DNA of 64,000 nt from Cladopsammia gracilis (GCA_022457155.1 JAJGOT010000257.1:561001-625000); one strand, 5' to 3'. Positions 1-12,428 are shown, numbered from the stretch's first letter. The notes: generated by a model not told the origin, from the sequence alone. Translations and numbers: made by a program.

Positions 1-224
1 ACAACAATCGCTTTGAGTTATAGCGTTTTAAAGCTGATTCGGACGTTCGAATTTAGACGTCGTAAAAAATTCGACAATTCACTTTATTACCAAATGGTTT
101 CCATATTTAGATAGCCAGTTCTATAAGCTTTAATTTGATATCTGGGTTTAGGTATGTTAAGTGTAATCTTAAGACACTAGAGCTGTTATACTGGAGACAC
201 CCCCGAAGGTACACTGTAACCTTA
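1..224. repeat. Dispersed repeat, copy in inverted orientation at 26405-26635
   Basis: The first ~224 bases match the reverse complement of 26405-26635 almost base for base, including a stretch around a GGAGACACCCCCGAAGGTAC motif. The far copy sits in the spacer at the left edge of duplication unit 3. No coding potential is seen. The left boundary is cut by the window edge, so the full length and terminal structure are unknown. Confidence 0.8.
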
Positions 225-504
225 AATGGCTGTTAATAATTAACTGTGAACCTTAAATATTCTTTGTTGACCCTTTTATAGCTAAAAAATACATTTTATT
301 AAATACCAAACACTCATTTTCTGAAATTTGTTTGATTTCTAATGTTTTCATCACAACACACTTTGATTTCGCAACAAACAAAGCAAACTAGCAACTGCTT
401 CCGTTGCTTAATTTTCATTCTGTTCATTAAATATGTCTACCAACGTACCTTACAAATCTAGACGAAAATTAGCACGTATTCTCCGTCCGGATGTAGATTA
501 ACAA

Positions 505-943
505 TTTTACCACAATTGCCGCTAAACTCGCAATCTGATTGGTCGACGTGAGTGGTAAATGAGAGTCCAGACAACGGTGCTGACGCTAACATCACGCGCG
601 CTTGAAAACAACCAATCAGATTGCGAGAAAGTTATAGACAACGCTTGCTCTTTCTTTGCTGTCACGTTTTATAAATCGTGGTAAATAAGAGTCCACACCA
701 CGGAAAACCGGTGTAAATTTGTTTTTTACAACAATATTTAGAAAAAAATACAAGGAAAAATCGAAGTCTTGTTACAAAACGTGACAGCAAAGAAAGAGCG
801 AGCGTTGTTTACAACTTTCTCGCAATCTGATTGGTTTTTTTCGAGCGCGCGTGATGTTAGCGTCAGCACCGTTGTCTGGACTCTCATTTACCACTCACGT
901 CGACCAATCAGATTGCGAGTTTAGCGGCAACTGTGGTAAAAAA
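505..943. mobile_element. Foldback element with ~175 bp inverted arms
   Basis: The arm at about 505-680 (containing CGCAATCTGATTGGTCGACG) is the near-perfect reverse complement of about 768-943, leaving a spacer of roughly 90 bp. No open frame spans it. This is the structure of a non-autonomous foldback or long-TIR DNA element. The superfamily is not assigned because I see no clear target-site duplication. Confidence 0.8.
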
Positions 944-1370
944 TGGTATAGCAGTTTGAGGTGGAATGTCCGCGTCCTCAATTTCGCAGATGTCGTCTTC
1001 TGATTCCGTCACGTGCTCATCTACCTGTAGAGATCGCGTATTACCAACAGCCACGGCAATTAGACAGTCATTCACGAATGTGACGTCTGACACATCTTGA
1101 GCTGGTACCTCAAATTCCTCTTCTTGGACTTCTCCGTCGCACCTTCCCGTTACTGATTCGTTCTCTTGGTCGGTCGTTAAGTTAATTCACTTTAGTGCAA
1201 TCTGCAGGTTTGTTTGCGTAAACTGCCGGCGGAAGGGCCCCTGCCTTGTCCTTTGCTGTTTCACTTCGGACAGTCCTTTGTCTAACAGGACGATAATTTA
1301 TATTCACCAATTCTTTCATGGCCGTTTCAGTCTCTGGGCGGGTCTCTACAGACGGAATAAGAGCCTCCAT
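908..1370 (-). pseudogene. Degenerate coding remnant, unidentified
   Basis: Two minus-strand frames join through a one-base frame change near 1180. The upstream part (1182-1370) reads through NINYRPVRQRTVRSE and ends TKVN-stop. The other frame picks up at once and gives an acidic stretch with VTESEDDICEIEDADIPPQ. The composition looks protein-like and not random, and the break suggests a decayed gene or retroelement polyprotein. No diagnostic motif is present, so the family is not named. The 3' end overlaps one arm of the foldback element at 505-943. Confidence 0.3.
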
Positions 1371-2489
1371 GACTAAAGACTGGCAAACTCCATGCTGGTC
1401 TGCAGTACTGGGTAATAGGACTTGTCGAGCGTAAAAAACTTGACCCCCATTTTGTTATTCTCTTTAATGGTCCCAAAATCTTCCCGAGTCTTGAGAATAC
1501 TGCAGCGCGGTGAAAGTTTCATGCTTGAAATGGGATACCGCGTGTCGAAGATTCTCGACTACACTTGCACTTAGCACATTTTATCTATTTATCGGCGTGA
1601 TGGTAGTACTTTTGCCAGGTATAGATTAGACGTAAAATCGTAGATGTCTTTGGCACTTAAGCTTTTGCTTCGATCATTCAGTGCTATTGCAAATTTATTG
1701 AGAAATGACTGAATACGAGGAATAGCGTATTCTGAACTGAAGGGTTAAATATTCTGCCATGCATTATCATTACAGAATGATGTCAATGATATTTGCGCCA
1801 GCAACTAAATATTAGTATGCCGTTTATTTCGCTGCTTGTTTCCTCCGCCAGCATTGTTCAGTTGGTAACTCTAGACGCCACTGTCCATCGCCGGGTTGTT
1901 ATTGCAAAATCTTCGGTCTTTCCTCCGATTCCTTTCGACGTCTTATAGAGCTTTAAGTTCGAAATTACCAAGCCCAAACTTCGTTGCCAGTTCATTCAAG
2001 CCCAGAAATTCTACCAGATTCCTCTTTAATGACTCTACTGACTGCAGATCATTGTTAATGTCGTTAATGGGTATGCGGCTTCGATGACGTTCGAACGCTG
2101 TATCGGAATCGATATGGTAAAAGCCCACAATCGCTTTGATAACGCCACTAACAGACATGACAGAAATCGTTCCTTCTAAAGCGCTTGGCCACAGTAAATT
2201 GAGAATCATGTAACAGTTATGTTAGAATCCGCAAAATTGTAAATAATTAATTTTAAGACGTTCTAGGTCTGCTGGGAAACTCGAGCGTCATGATTTAGTA
2301 TAATAAACGTCTAAAAACGCATAAATATTATCCGAAAAGGTTGTTTACTAATTTTATAAAAATAATATCATGGTCTTAAGCCTTTTTTATCAGGCGTCAG
2401 TAAAATCGAGTATTAATGTCAGTTGTCAGTTCAATTTTAGCCATTTGTCAGTTGTCAGTAAACCCCATCCAGACCCTCTCTTTTAAGTT

Positions 2490-2660
2490 CAATTTCTTGG
2501 ACTAAACCTGGCTTATCAGGCTTTTCGGGTAAATTTGAACCAGGTTTACCAGTAAAGCCTGGTAAAACCAGGCTTACCAGGCTTTTTTTTTAACCTAGAT
2601 TTGTTTTGCTCAGAAGCCTGGTAAGCCTGGTTCAACCCAAGCATAGCAGGCTTTTAAGCA
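2490..2660. repeat. Degenerate short repeats of CCTGGTAAGCCTGG
   Basis: The motifs AAGCCTGGT and ACCAGGCTT recur in both orientations about ten times in ~170 bp, giving a quasi-palindromic minisatellite. No gene is seen across 2210-3900, which is otherwise AT-rich with short low-complexity runs. Confidence 0.6.
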
Positions 2661-3407
2661 AGCTTTTTGTGTAAGGGTAGCGCCGTCATCTCCCCCTCTC
2701 CCCCCGTGCATTGATCTCGAGGATATCTCCAGCATATAAAGTGAAGAGAAGAGAGGTATTTGACACAGCGACCGCGCAGGTGAAGGGACATCCTCGGAGA
2801 CCCAGGGGCAGTTAGTGGGGGAACGAATAAATAGAATAGTTCATAGTTCATTGTTAATAGTTAGTAGGGTTAATAGTTTAAGAAAATCAAACATTTTTAT
2901 CGTAGTAGCACTTTAGTTTTCGACTTTCGCGCCTATCCGCTCTGTCAGCACTTTTCAGGCTACTGTTTTCATGATATAAGTATGTTCTGTGTTCTACTAT
3001 TCCATGTTACTGTAGTATCACTGCTGTTTTGGGGTCTGATTAAATTATTATTTTTACTGCAACTGTACCATCATTGAGTTGTTATTTTTTGTACAGCATC
3101 ACTCTTCAGCAGCAGTAAACTCCTGCGACCTCAACCATTCAAGAGAAATGGTGAATTGGGTTAGCAATTATTTGATACCCATCAACATATGGAAAAAATA
3201 TAGCAGTATCTAAGAGGAACAGGTTAATTTGGAAGATAGCACTCACAACTTCTCAAACTCATTAATAATTCATGACGAGAACACAAAGGAAATCACTACC
3301 GTGAAGGAGGTTTTGAAATCGTTTCTTAATTTGCATAGATTTTGGCGATTTTATTCCTTCGTTTTCTCCGCATTTAACGATCAGTTTGAGAAGCTATATC
3401 AAACACT

Positions 3408-3526
3408 CGAAACAGTGTTTCATCAGATTTCCAAACACCTTGAAGTGGTTTAAAAAAACTCGGCTGCGCCTCGTTTTTCCAATCCACTTCTCGGTGTTTG
3501 GAAATCTGATGAAACACTGTTCCTCA
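3408..3526. mobile_element. Small foldback/hairpin element, ~40 bp arms
   Basis: Arm 3411-3450 (AACAGTGTTTCATCAGATTT...) is the reverse complement of 3483-3523, with a ~30 bp loop holding CGGCTGCGCCTCG. The structure is typical of a hairpin-shaped MITE. The short frame at 3229-3453 simply runs into one arm and is not taken as a gene. Confidence 0.7.
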
Positions 3527-3959
3527 TGTTTGATATATTACTTCAAAACTAGAATTTGAGACAACAGGAGTTAGTTGTATTCCTGATAAACCAACTCTCA
3601 CACTTTCAAAACGAACAGAACACCATTGCATATTGTCTTTTACCCAGGTCCACAACAGTACTACACATCCCGTTTCAGACCAATTTTCCTTCTGAAAAAA
3701 ATTAATGAAGAGAAGTGGGGGGGGGGAGGGAAACCCAATACTGACCAGTATCAGTTCCCATTTATTTTATTTTAAAAAGACAGGAGACTGAATACAAGTT
3801 AAATGGAAGGACTGGGCAGGAGAATGTCGCAACTTCAAATTTCGAGGCCATTGTGGCTATGCAACCGAACCTCTCCAGTTAAACCAGAAATTTCATCTCT
3901 CTCTCGCCCGTCGCTAAAATTTTGAGGTGCATCCTCCCCCGGGCTTCGCGAGGTTCTGC

Positions 3960-5000
3960 GAGACACGTATCTCTAGTATACCGGTATGAAATGATGCCGT
4001 GTTTACACGAAGAGACTGTGAAGGGACACTTCATATCAAACGATGCTCATTCTCGTTCTAGAGCCACGATCCTAATGGCCAGTGGTACTGAACCGTGGCC
4101 TTACATGTTTTTGCGCTTTCTAAAATATATTCTACATAAACATAATCTTGATAATTCGAACTCACAATATACAACTCGGCCTTCTCGGTATTAAAATTGA
4201 ATCAAACACAGTCCCTTTCGTGTCACTGAGTGCAATTCAAGTAGGTTGAAACCTTCAAAACTTATTTAAAAAATTACCTCCATTCTCCCTCGTCTGCGGT
4301 AAGTGCGGACGAAAAAATCTGCCTACATTTGAGGCGTTAGATCGGTCTTTTTTGTAAAACGTCATCACTACCGGGGAGTGGGATTATCGCACTGGGAATT
4401 AAAGTGAACTACTAGCCTTTCAGGATTTGGAGAATGGGCATGCTCACACCAATATGCGACGAACGCTGAAAAGCTACAACTTAAAGTCAATTTTTCACCA
4501 TGCACTAAAACGGCGGGGCCCGCTTGGACTCACGAACCTTTTCGTAAATATTTAACTATTCAATTATATTTCTGAGCGAAAATTACTGATCGATAGATGC
4601 AATGAAAAGTCAAACTAAATGGCCGTGCCACGAATGAGTGGTAAAAAGGTTTGAAGACAACATGGTTTTCATTGAGAGAAGAAATTTAATGCAAAAAAAA
4701 AATGCTTACCTGAACCTATAAATTGGGTAATGGCTTGCCACGGCACTCTTAATGGCTTGCCACGGAACTCTTTCGGTTCCCAGGCCGAAAAGGATAAACT
4801 AGAACGCTCAATGAAAGGAGAAATAGCTGCAGATATTCTAATATAAATGTCAGAATCATAAAGCCTAAAATGGTGAGAGCATAGTCGTTTCTATGGATAA
4901 AAGAAATTTATGACACAAATGTGATGTTGCATTTTTTGAATCACAACGTAATGTAAAACAGGGGCTGTGAAAAACAGAAGATATAGTACATCATTAGACA
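3960..5000. repeat. Local segmental repeat, copy 0 of the 8.48-13.8 kb block
   Basis: This stretch aligns in order with 8480-9241 and then with 13357-13800. It serves as the uninterrupted reference for that interrupted copy. At the point where copy 1 has 4.1 kb extra, copy 0 reads straight through ACAACTTAAAGTCAATTTTT. No gene is seen here. Confidence 0.75.
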
Positions 5001-5720
5001 AAACAACTGTTCAGTGAAGGTAAGTGTCTTTGAATGTAATTTCATTCAATAAATCAGTTAGCTTCAGTTTAATCAGTCATATTTATTCAATTAATTCAAT
5101 GTTGGTGCTCATTCGTTCAATCTCAGGGAGTGGGTCGAGCGATGAATGGTACATATACTTACCCGCGTTTTCGAAGCCGCCATCTTGTTCTTGGTTCTGG
5201 GTTGAATTGGTTTGGCGAAACTCCAAAGTTATGGATGAAGACAAGTTAAAACAGGCTGCTGATCTTCTCAATCTGTTCAATCTGATTATCATTCTTATTT
5301 AAACATAATTATTTAAAATTATTTAAAATCAAACAGGTTTTATTCATTGTCAGGTAGTTAGGAATTTAGGTTGAACTTTTCACTCATGGAATCAAACTTT
5401 TCGTGGTATAATTTAATTCTAACTTTGAGTCTGTAGATGAAATCCTAAAGTTTTACCATCGAAACGAAAGCTATTGAGGGGTGCATCTGATGCTAGCGCT
5501 ATTCACGAACTTGACGACAAAGTTTGGCATTTGCAAGTCACTACACAACAAACTAATAAAAGGCTCCTGAGAGCCACTCGTAAATGGAAGACCTTAAATA
5601 ACAACGGCCTGGACCACCTCGGACACCTTATTGAGACTTACATAACAGAGTAACTGGTTAGCTTTCAGTCGAGGTTGGGGTTAGCAGTTTATATAGTTAA
5701 ATTTAGGCCTAAGCAACCCG

Positions 5721-5803
5721 AGAAGCTAGGTGGTACAGTGGAACGGTAGGCTATGTAAGCCTAAGCCCAGCTGAGGTCACAGGTTCAATCCTGAGTGGGG
5801 ATT
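5721..5803 (+). other. tRNA-derived SINE-like head
   Basis: An A-box-like segment (TGGTACAGTGGAACGGTAGG) is followed about 50 bp later by a B-box-like GGTTCAATCC and then T-rich sequence. It does not fold as an intact tRNA and has no clear anticodon arm. It is therefore a tRNA-derived repeat and not a tRNA gene. Confidence 0.6.
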
Positions 5804-5882
5804 TTAGATTTTCTTTTTTACACTTAAAAATTTATTGAAAATAAGATTATAAGTGTCGACATTACGTTATATAATTCTCAAT

Positions 5883-5943
5883 ATGTTGGAGCACACCTAC
5901 AAAAGAATTTTAATGAACCTCTTTTATTATGTGCTCCAACATG
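5883..5943. repeat. Short hairpin
   Basis: ATGTTGGAGCACA and TGTGCTCCAACAT face each other across a ~33 bp loop. The hairpin lies inside the right part of the 5.6-6.06 kb element. Confidence 0.7.
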
Positions 5944-6926
5944 GCCACCATGGCCTTTGTCATTTGAGTCCCACAGGACTGAAGGTCACGTGAGTGAAAA
6001 CCATCTATAAGTGTCCGAGGTGGTCCAGACCGTTGTTATCTGAGGTCTTCCCTCGTGAATACCAAACAACCTTTTGGACCCTCCCCTCTCCCAAGCGTTT
6101 TACTCCACCGATCCCCTCCCCCCTCCCTCCAACGATACAGGACCAGGTGACCATGGGGTGACTATTGCCTATCGCATTTGGGACGGGACGCAGTTTACAG
6201 CCGATGGATGGAAGGAAGTAAGGAGTGAAAATGTTTGTTAATTTGTCCCCTTCTGCTATAACTCCATTAACTTCACGAATTCACGAGTTAAAAAGTACAA
6301 GTCAAGTCAAGCTTCTTCATCATAAATAGTTGGCTAAGTTAAATCTGATAGGTTTTTCGCGTGTATCGCTGGCCCAATTCACGAGCTCTAACTCATTTGG
6401 GTACTTTTTGAGAGATTTCTTTATTTTGCGTGAGTTAGTTATGAAAGGCATCTTTTGCCATAAAAAGAAATGACGGACATCAAAAATGGGAGAAGGACCG
6501 GGTGGTTTCAGGCGTTTGAGATCAATCGTCAATCAATCGTCAATCGGTTACAAAACGTAAAGGTTTGTCTTGTTTGCTTCAACCTTTTTAATACACAAAA
6601 GCAACAAGAAAGAGCTTGATAGTAAGTTCTTTATCATCATCGTAACTTTATTAATGTGTCAACAAGATTTAGCATTGCTGCTAATTGGGGACACCTAAAA
6701 CAAGTTACAAGATATCAAAACTATGTACGAGATAAATTAAGATAAAATAGCTATTTACAAATTAAGATAGTTAAAATTTCCCTAAAACAATAAACTAATA
6801 GTTAATTAATAATAGTTAAGTTGAACACAGATGACATTTGCACCCACTGCCCACATGTGTAAAGACATTGTAAAGACATTGAGCACGCGATGTTAAGAAG
6901 ATCATTCGCCGGAACATTGAAATCCT

Positions 6927-8237
6927 TTAACCAATAAATAAAGCCTTTCCTGAAAATACAGCTCCAAATATTAGCACAATAGCGCCAAATAAAATTAGCA
7001 GCATATCGATAAAAACTTCATGTGCTTTAAGTTGATTAAACTTCAACTTCAGGTGTAAAGCACATGGAAAAATATACGTAAAAAATGCGCCAATTATACT
7101 TCCAGTAAACGAAATGATTAGAGCAAATTTTGGTACCAGGATTGCTATCACAACGGTAGACAGAACCATAATGATGCGAATCAGTATTGAACCCAGTATC
7201 GGGATTTTAGAAAATGTGTTCGTGATAACCTCTGTTTCCTCCAGCAAGACAAACACTGGGCGAAGAGGCAGGGCGTATGAAAGTATACAACTGAAAACAA
7301 AAATAAAACTTATACTCATACGAAAGGGGCCTGCCGGGAAATTGTTAATGATAACTTCATCCGTGCTGGATCCAAAGGAAAGGAATGAAACATAGGAAAA
7401 ACTAGTTTTTATCAATACGAGTACGAGATACGCTATAGCAAGAGCAATGGGGAATTTGTGTTTTTCACGCATGCTGTCTTCAACTAAAGGTAAGATTTCA
7501 ATCGCACCATAACTTGAAATTATAATCGGAAGAGCGATAGTAACACCTTCAGTGTCCCAAAATAGGATACTGCCAAGATTCCACTCATCCACGTGCTCGA
7601 CACCGTACCAGAGAACAGAGATTAAAACAGAGATTAACGCAACAACGCTAAGAGCACTTAACCAGGCGATTTCTGATAAGGACTTCAGGAACGTTGTTGG
7701 AAGAACCACGACTCCTGCAATGCATGTCCACTCAGTGGCTGTGAGGGGTACTGATGGGAGGGCGTGACTCATCAGAGATCCGCAGAGAATCAGATACGAA
7801 ACTGAAACCACAAATAAAGTGGCCTGAATTAAAGCTGTTATAAGGTAGCCTCCGTATTTGGGCCAAAGAACTTCTCCTAGATCTTTGAACGTTGACCTTA
7901 TTCTTACTCGCCTTCGTTTTTCATCATTTTCATAAAGACACTCGATAAGAACTTTCCCTGTATACCATGAGCAAATCGGTATTATTAAAAGAGCCACGAT
8001 GGTGACAATCCCTCCGCGTTTGACTGCATATGGCAGAGCAAGAAAGCCAATACCTTCAATAAAGTTAATGATGTTGACCACTGTTTTACAAACTGAAGCG
8101 CTGTCGGTGGAGGGCTGGGGGTTGCTTTTGTGTACTGGTGTTGTGACGTCACTGTCAGTAGATTCAGCGTCGCTTGACTGTAGCTCTGCGATGGCTGTGC
8201 GTTCGAACTCTTCGTCAGAAAGGTCACTTGTATCCAT
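6927..8237 (-). CDS. SLC32/VIAAT-like amino-acid transporter, paralog 1
   Basis: This is an intronless frame of 436 residues. I chose the MDTSDL start because all three paralogs share it; the frame is open for 10 more codons upstream in this copy only. The acidic N-tail (1-46, with SDEEFERTA) is followed by about eleven hydrophobic segments: near 56-72, 76-95, 130-155, 172-185, 190-211, 228-250, 263-288, 305-330, 350-370, 371-393 and 405-428. Family marks of the AAAP/SLC32 group are visible: GIGFLALPYAVKRGG, WYTGKVLIECLYE and VPKFALIISFTGS, matching the vesicular GABA/glycine transporter. By family knowledge it would exchange amino acids for protons across a vesicle or plasma membrane; the substrate is not deducible. 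Lack of introns suggests a retrocopy ancestor. Confidence is high for the family and low for the substrate. Confidence 0.92.
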   Translation of the reverse strand: MDTSDLSDEEFERTAIAELQSSDAESTDSDVTTPVHKSNPQPSTDSASVCKTVVNIINFIEGIGFLALPYAVKRGGIVTIVALLIIPICSWYTGKVLIECLYENDEKRRRVRIRSTFKDLGEVLWPKYGGYLITALIQATLFVVSVSYLILCGSLMSHALPSVPLTATEWTCIAGVVVLPTTFLKSLSEIAWLSALSVVALISVLISVLWYGVEHVDEWNLGSILFWDTEGVTIALPIIISSYGAIEILPLVEDSMREKHKFPIALAIAYLVLVLIKTSFSYVSFLSFGSSTDEVIINNFPAGPFRMSISFIFVFSCILSYALPLRPVFVLLEETEVITNTFSKIPILGSILIRIIMVLSTVVIAILVPKFALIISFTGSIIGAFFTYIFPCALHLKLKFNQLKAHEVFIDMLLILFGAIVLIFGAVFSGKALFIG

Positions 8238-8479
8238 ATTCAATAAGTAGTTTGAGTGGCTAAACACGTTGAAAAATACTTGACAGTGGAGCTACAGGTG
8301 TACTGGATTTTCTTGGGATTTTAGTAACGGTCTATGGAGAAGGAAAAAGAAACAGAGAAAATTAACTTAAAAAGGTGTATCATAAAACAAAAGATTTCAT
8401 TACAAAACAACCATCCACAAACCTATGATGACATTTTCGGATTGCTTGAAACATTAACGAGACCATTCGATCCATAAAA

Positions 8480-9241
8480 CAGGCTACTGTTTACATGATA
8501 TCAGTATGAGTTTCATACCGGTATGACATCAACAACAACAACAACAACTACAACAAGTGTATGAACTCATGCAGTGTTCACACGAAGAGACACTTCATAT
8601 CTCGTCCCCAGAACCTCGATCCTTTTGGCCAGCGCTACGAAACGGTAGCCTCACATGCTTTGCGTTGGCTAAAATATATTCAACGTAAACATAACCTTGA
8701 TAAGTCGAACCAACAATATACAACTCGACCTTCTCGGTATTAAAATTGAATCAAACACTGTCCCTTTCGTGTAACTGAGCTTAAAAACCACAAAACCACA
8801 AAACTTATTAATAAAAATTGATTAAAGTAATGTTAAGCGTTTTTTAAGTCTGTATTTTGAATATTTTCTGTTAGACATTTTAAAATACTTTTGTTCTATT
8901 TATCCATGTTATAGTTAAATTTATTGTAAATTATATGTTAGACAGGACTCTATTCAAACTAGCAATTACGCTAAATTAGAAATATCTGTATAAATAAATA
9001 AATAAATAAATAACTCCCTCGTCTGCGGTAAGTGCGTAGGAAAACCTTCCTACACTTGATCTACATTTGAGGCATTAGGCTTTTTTGAAAACGTCAAATA
9101 CATGAGTATTTACCGTGGAGTATAGATTATCGCACTGGGAATTAAATAAAGTGGACTAGACTTTGAGGATTTGGAGAATGGACATGCTTTCACTAAATTT
9201 GACAAGAGAATATACGGTAAACGATGAAAAGCTACAACTTA
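8480..9241. repeat. Local segmental repeat, copy 1, left part
   Basis: This part is homologous to 3960-4480, including a run with CGACCTTCTCGGTATTAAAA, and lies upstream of transporter paralog 1. A run of TAAATAAATAAA occurs near 8990-9013. The homology breaks at 9241, where a TTA is followed by an inserted composite element, and resumes at 13357. Confidence 0.75.
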
Positions 9242-9762
9242 TGCCCCATTCACACCAACAGTTAAAAATGTTTAAATGCTGTTTAGTTGAAAACAGGTTT
9301 AGAAAAATACCTCCTAACCTCCCGTAATATTTGGAGTGAAATCTTTACTAAAAGAAACTTTATTGACTTTATTACCATTCCAGGTAGTTTGAGTCATATA
9401 CATTTTGAAGCGTTCAAGATAGAGGCTAAAACGTAGTCAAACTAAACAACATTTAAACATGTTTAACTTTTGGTGTCAATGGGGCATAATGCTCAAATAC
9501 ATTTCAAAGCGTTCAAGATAGAGGCTAAAACGTAGTAAAACTAAACAACATTTAAAAATGCTTAACTGTTGGTGTGAATGGGGTCATAATGCCCAATTCA
9601 CACCAACAGTTAAACATGTTGAAATGTTGTTTAGTTTAACTACGTCTTGAACGCTTTGAAATGTATATGACTCAAACTACCTGTAATGGTAATAAAGTCA
9701 GTAAAGTTTCTTTTAGTAAAGATTTCACTCCAAATATTACGGGAGGTTAGCAGGTATTGAAC

Positions 9763-10856
9763 AGTGCATGATCTATCATCTTATCTTTGGTCTTTAATAA
9801 CAACTATAGTAATTGGTTTTGATTAAAGCTGTAAAGGCTTAACACATACGATTTTTACGCGACAAATCGCACGCATGCGTATTCTTTCCAACTCACTTAG
9901 AATTGCCTGGCAAATCCCCTTTTTCACAGAGATATTAACCCATGAATATTTAAACAATAGAAATCGGTTAATGAGCTTAAAAGTGACCTTTTCGATTTTC
10001 GAAAAATGGTCTTATTTTTGCTCATTGACAAACTATTGTTTCAATATTCATAGGCGATTTTCTTCGTTTCTATAAGAGCTCCAGCTTTGACACTTGACAT
10101 GTTCGAAGTTGTTCTGCTTCACATGAAACACGATGAAATGTTTGACTGATTCAGGCTGCGATAAACATAACAACAAGAGGCTGCAAGCATCCTATACTCA
10201 TGCGCATGCGTAAGAACGTTTTATGATACATTTTAAACATGATAAGAAAATGTCCGAGAAAATGTTATTCCTTTCATTCAGTCATTATTCATTGCGTATT
10301 CCATTTATTCATCTGCGTATTTCATTTAGTCATTAGTCATTATTATTGAATGTTTTGTAAATGAAGGCTGTACCACAATGGCGCCAGTGTTTCTTCTAAG
10401 TCTTATATATACCAAACGTGAACATATACTTGAGATGTAGGGGTAGGTAGGGGGGGCAGGATAGATAGGATAGGGGGGCAGGATAGCTAGCCTAGATAGG
10501 ACTAGCCTGCGAGCAAGCTGTGCTGGGTTAAAAGGGATTAGGGAGGGAATGAGAAGGGCCTCCCTAATCCCCTTTAACCCAGCACAGCTTGCTCGCAGGC
10601 TAGTCCTGTAGGGGGTTTTGCTTTTTTTTCTATTGATGTTAATTTTAGATTTGCACATTTTATAACGAAATTCTGTTATTTAATTGTTTATTAGTTTTGT
10701 TGTTATTTGTAACATTTGTATTACTTTTTTGGTTATAACTGTTATGAATTATTAACGAATTTTACCATGTTATTTATCGTTATTCATTATTTTGTTAATA
10801 AGAAAAGACAACAATATGCAATAAAAACTATAATAATAACCACAAACCAATGAAGA
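9763..10856. repeat. Tandem unit Y1 (1.09 kb)
   Basis: This is the first of three head-to-tail units that begin GTGCATGATCTATCATC. It contains a GCATGCG-rich part, a GGATAGATAGGATAGGGG microsatellite and a strong hairpin. The 66-residue frame at 9875-10075 recurs in the next unit, but it is short, has no recognisable domain and probably is not a gene. Confidence 0.85.
10498..10607. repeat. Near-perfect 46 bp-arm hairpin in Y1
   Basis: AGGACTAGCCTGCGAGCAAG and its reverse complement bracket a loop of ~15 bases. The arms run through CCCAGCACAGCTTGCTCG with one mismatch. The same hairpin recurs in Y2. Confidence 0.9.
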
Positions 10857-12233
10857 GTGCATGATCTATCATCTTATCTTTGGTCTTTAATAACAACTAT
10901 AGTAATTGGTTTTGATTAAAGCTGTAAAGGCTTAACACATACGATTTTTACGCGACAAATCGCACGCATGCGTATTCTTTCCAACTCACTTAGAATTGCC
11001 TGGCAAATCCCCTTTTTCACAGAGATATTAACCCATGAATATTTAAACAATATAAATCGGTTAATGAGCTTAAAAGTGACTTTTTCGATTTTTGAAAAAT
11101 GGTCTTATTTTTGCTCATTGACAAATCTCTATTGTTTCCATATTCATAGGCGATTTTCTACGTTTCTATAAGAGCTCCAGCTTTGACATTTGCACAAAAT
11201 ATTCACGCATGCGTATTCTTTACAACTCTACTTAGAATTGCCAGATCACAGAGATATTAACCCATGAATATTGAAATAATAGAAATCTGTTAATGAGCTT
11301 AAAAGTGACCTCTTTGATTTTTGAAAAATGGTCTTATTTTTGCTCATTGACAAATTTCTATTGTTTCAATATTCATAGGCGATTTTCTACGTTTCTATAA
11401 GAGCTCCAGCTTTGACACTTGACATGTTCGAAGTTGTTCTGCTTCACATGAAACACGATGGAATGTTTGACTGATTCAGGCTGCGATATACATAACAACA
11501 AGAGGCTGCAAGCATCCTATACTCATGCGCATGCGTAAGAACGTTTTATGATACATTTTAAACATGATAAAAAAATGTCCGAGAAAATGTTACTCCTTTT
11601 ATTCAGTCATTATTCATTGCGTATTCCATATATTCATCTGCGTATTTCATTTAGTCATTAGTCATTATTATTGAATGTTTTGTAAATGAAGGCTGTACCA
11701 CAATGGCGCCAGTGTTTCTTCTAAGTCTTATATATACCAAACGTGAACATATACTTGAGATGTAGGGGTAGGTAGGGGGGAAGGATAGATAGGATAGGGG
11801 GGGAGGCAGGATAGATAGGATAGGGGGGGCAGGATAGATAGGATAGGGGGGCAGGATAGCTAGCCTAGATAGGACTAGCCTACGAGCAAGCTGTGCTGGG
11901 TTAAAGGGGATTAGGGAGGGAATGAGAGGGGCCTCCCTAATCCCCTTTAACCCAGCACAGCTTGCTCGCAGACTAGTCCTGTAGGGGGTTTTTTGCTTTT
12001 TTTTTTCTATTGATGTTAATTTTAGATTTGCACATTTTATAACGAAATTCTGTTATTTAATTGTTAATTAGTTTTGTTGTTATTTGTAACATTTGTATTA
12101 CTTTTTTGGTCATAACTGCAATGAATTATTAACGAATTTTACAATGTTATTTGTCGTTATTAATTATTTTGTTAATAATAAAAGACAACAATATGCAATA
12201 AAAACTATAATAATAACCACAAACCAATGAAGA
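10857..12233. repeat. Tandem unit Y2 (1.38 kb) with internal duplication
   Basis: This unit is homologous to Y1 throughout. It is longer because the segment around 10965-11185 is partly repeated at about 11200-11412, and because the GGATAG-type microsatellite (about 11762-11870) is expanded. Confidence 0.85.
11871..11980. repeat. Hairpin in Y2
   Basis: This is the second copy of the CTAGCCTGCGAGCAAGCT hairpin with the same arm length and a few substitutions. The two copies allow the stem to be compared for compensating changes. Confidence 0.85.
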
Positions 12234-12428
12234 GTGCATGATCTATCATCTTATCTTTGGTCTTTAGTAACAACTATAATAATTGGTTTTGACTAAAGCT
12301 GTAAAGGCTTAACACATACGATTTTTACGCGACAAATCGCACGCATGCGTATTCTTTCCAACTCACTTAGAATTGCCTGGCAAATCCCCTTTTTCACAGA
12401 GATATTAATCCATGAATATTTAAACAAT
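12234..12428. repeat. Truncated tandem unit Y3
   Basis: Only the first ~195 bp of a Y unit are present. Around 12428 the sequence switches abruptly into a second copy of the block that starts near 8912 (ATTTATTGTAAATTATATG). Confidence 0.85.

Larger units (their letters stand above)
5577..6062. mobile_element. TIR element with an internal tRNA-like core
   Basis: The left end (5580-5632, containing GGACCACCTCGGACACC) is inverted at 6008-6060. Between the ends lies a tRNA-like head. The inner part (5625-5890) is homologous to 27762-28010 and partly to 17500-17672, downstream of the other two transporter genes, so it belongs to the duplicated flank. The outer ends differ from those of the unit 3 copy. 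Confidence 0.65.

Noticed and set aside
7114..8250. Plus-strand frames of 71-113 residues opposite all three transporter genes (also near 18036-19121 and 29341-30420)
   Set aside because: They are antisense shadows. They recur only because the sense gene is duplicated, and they contain no domain.
9875..11171. 66-67 residue frames repeated in Y1 and Y2
   Set aside because: The repetition comes from the tandem unit; the frames are short, AT-driven and unlike any protein I know.
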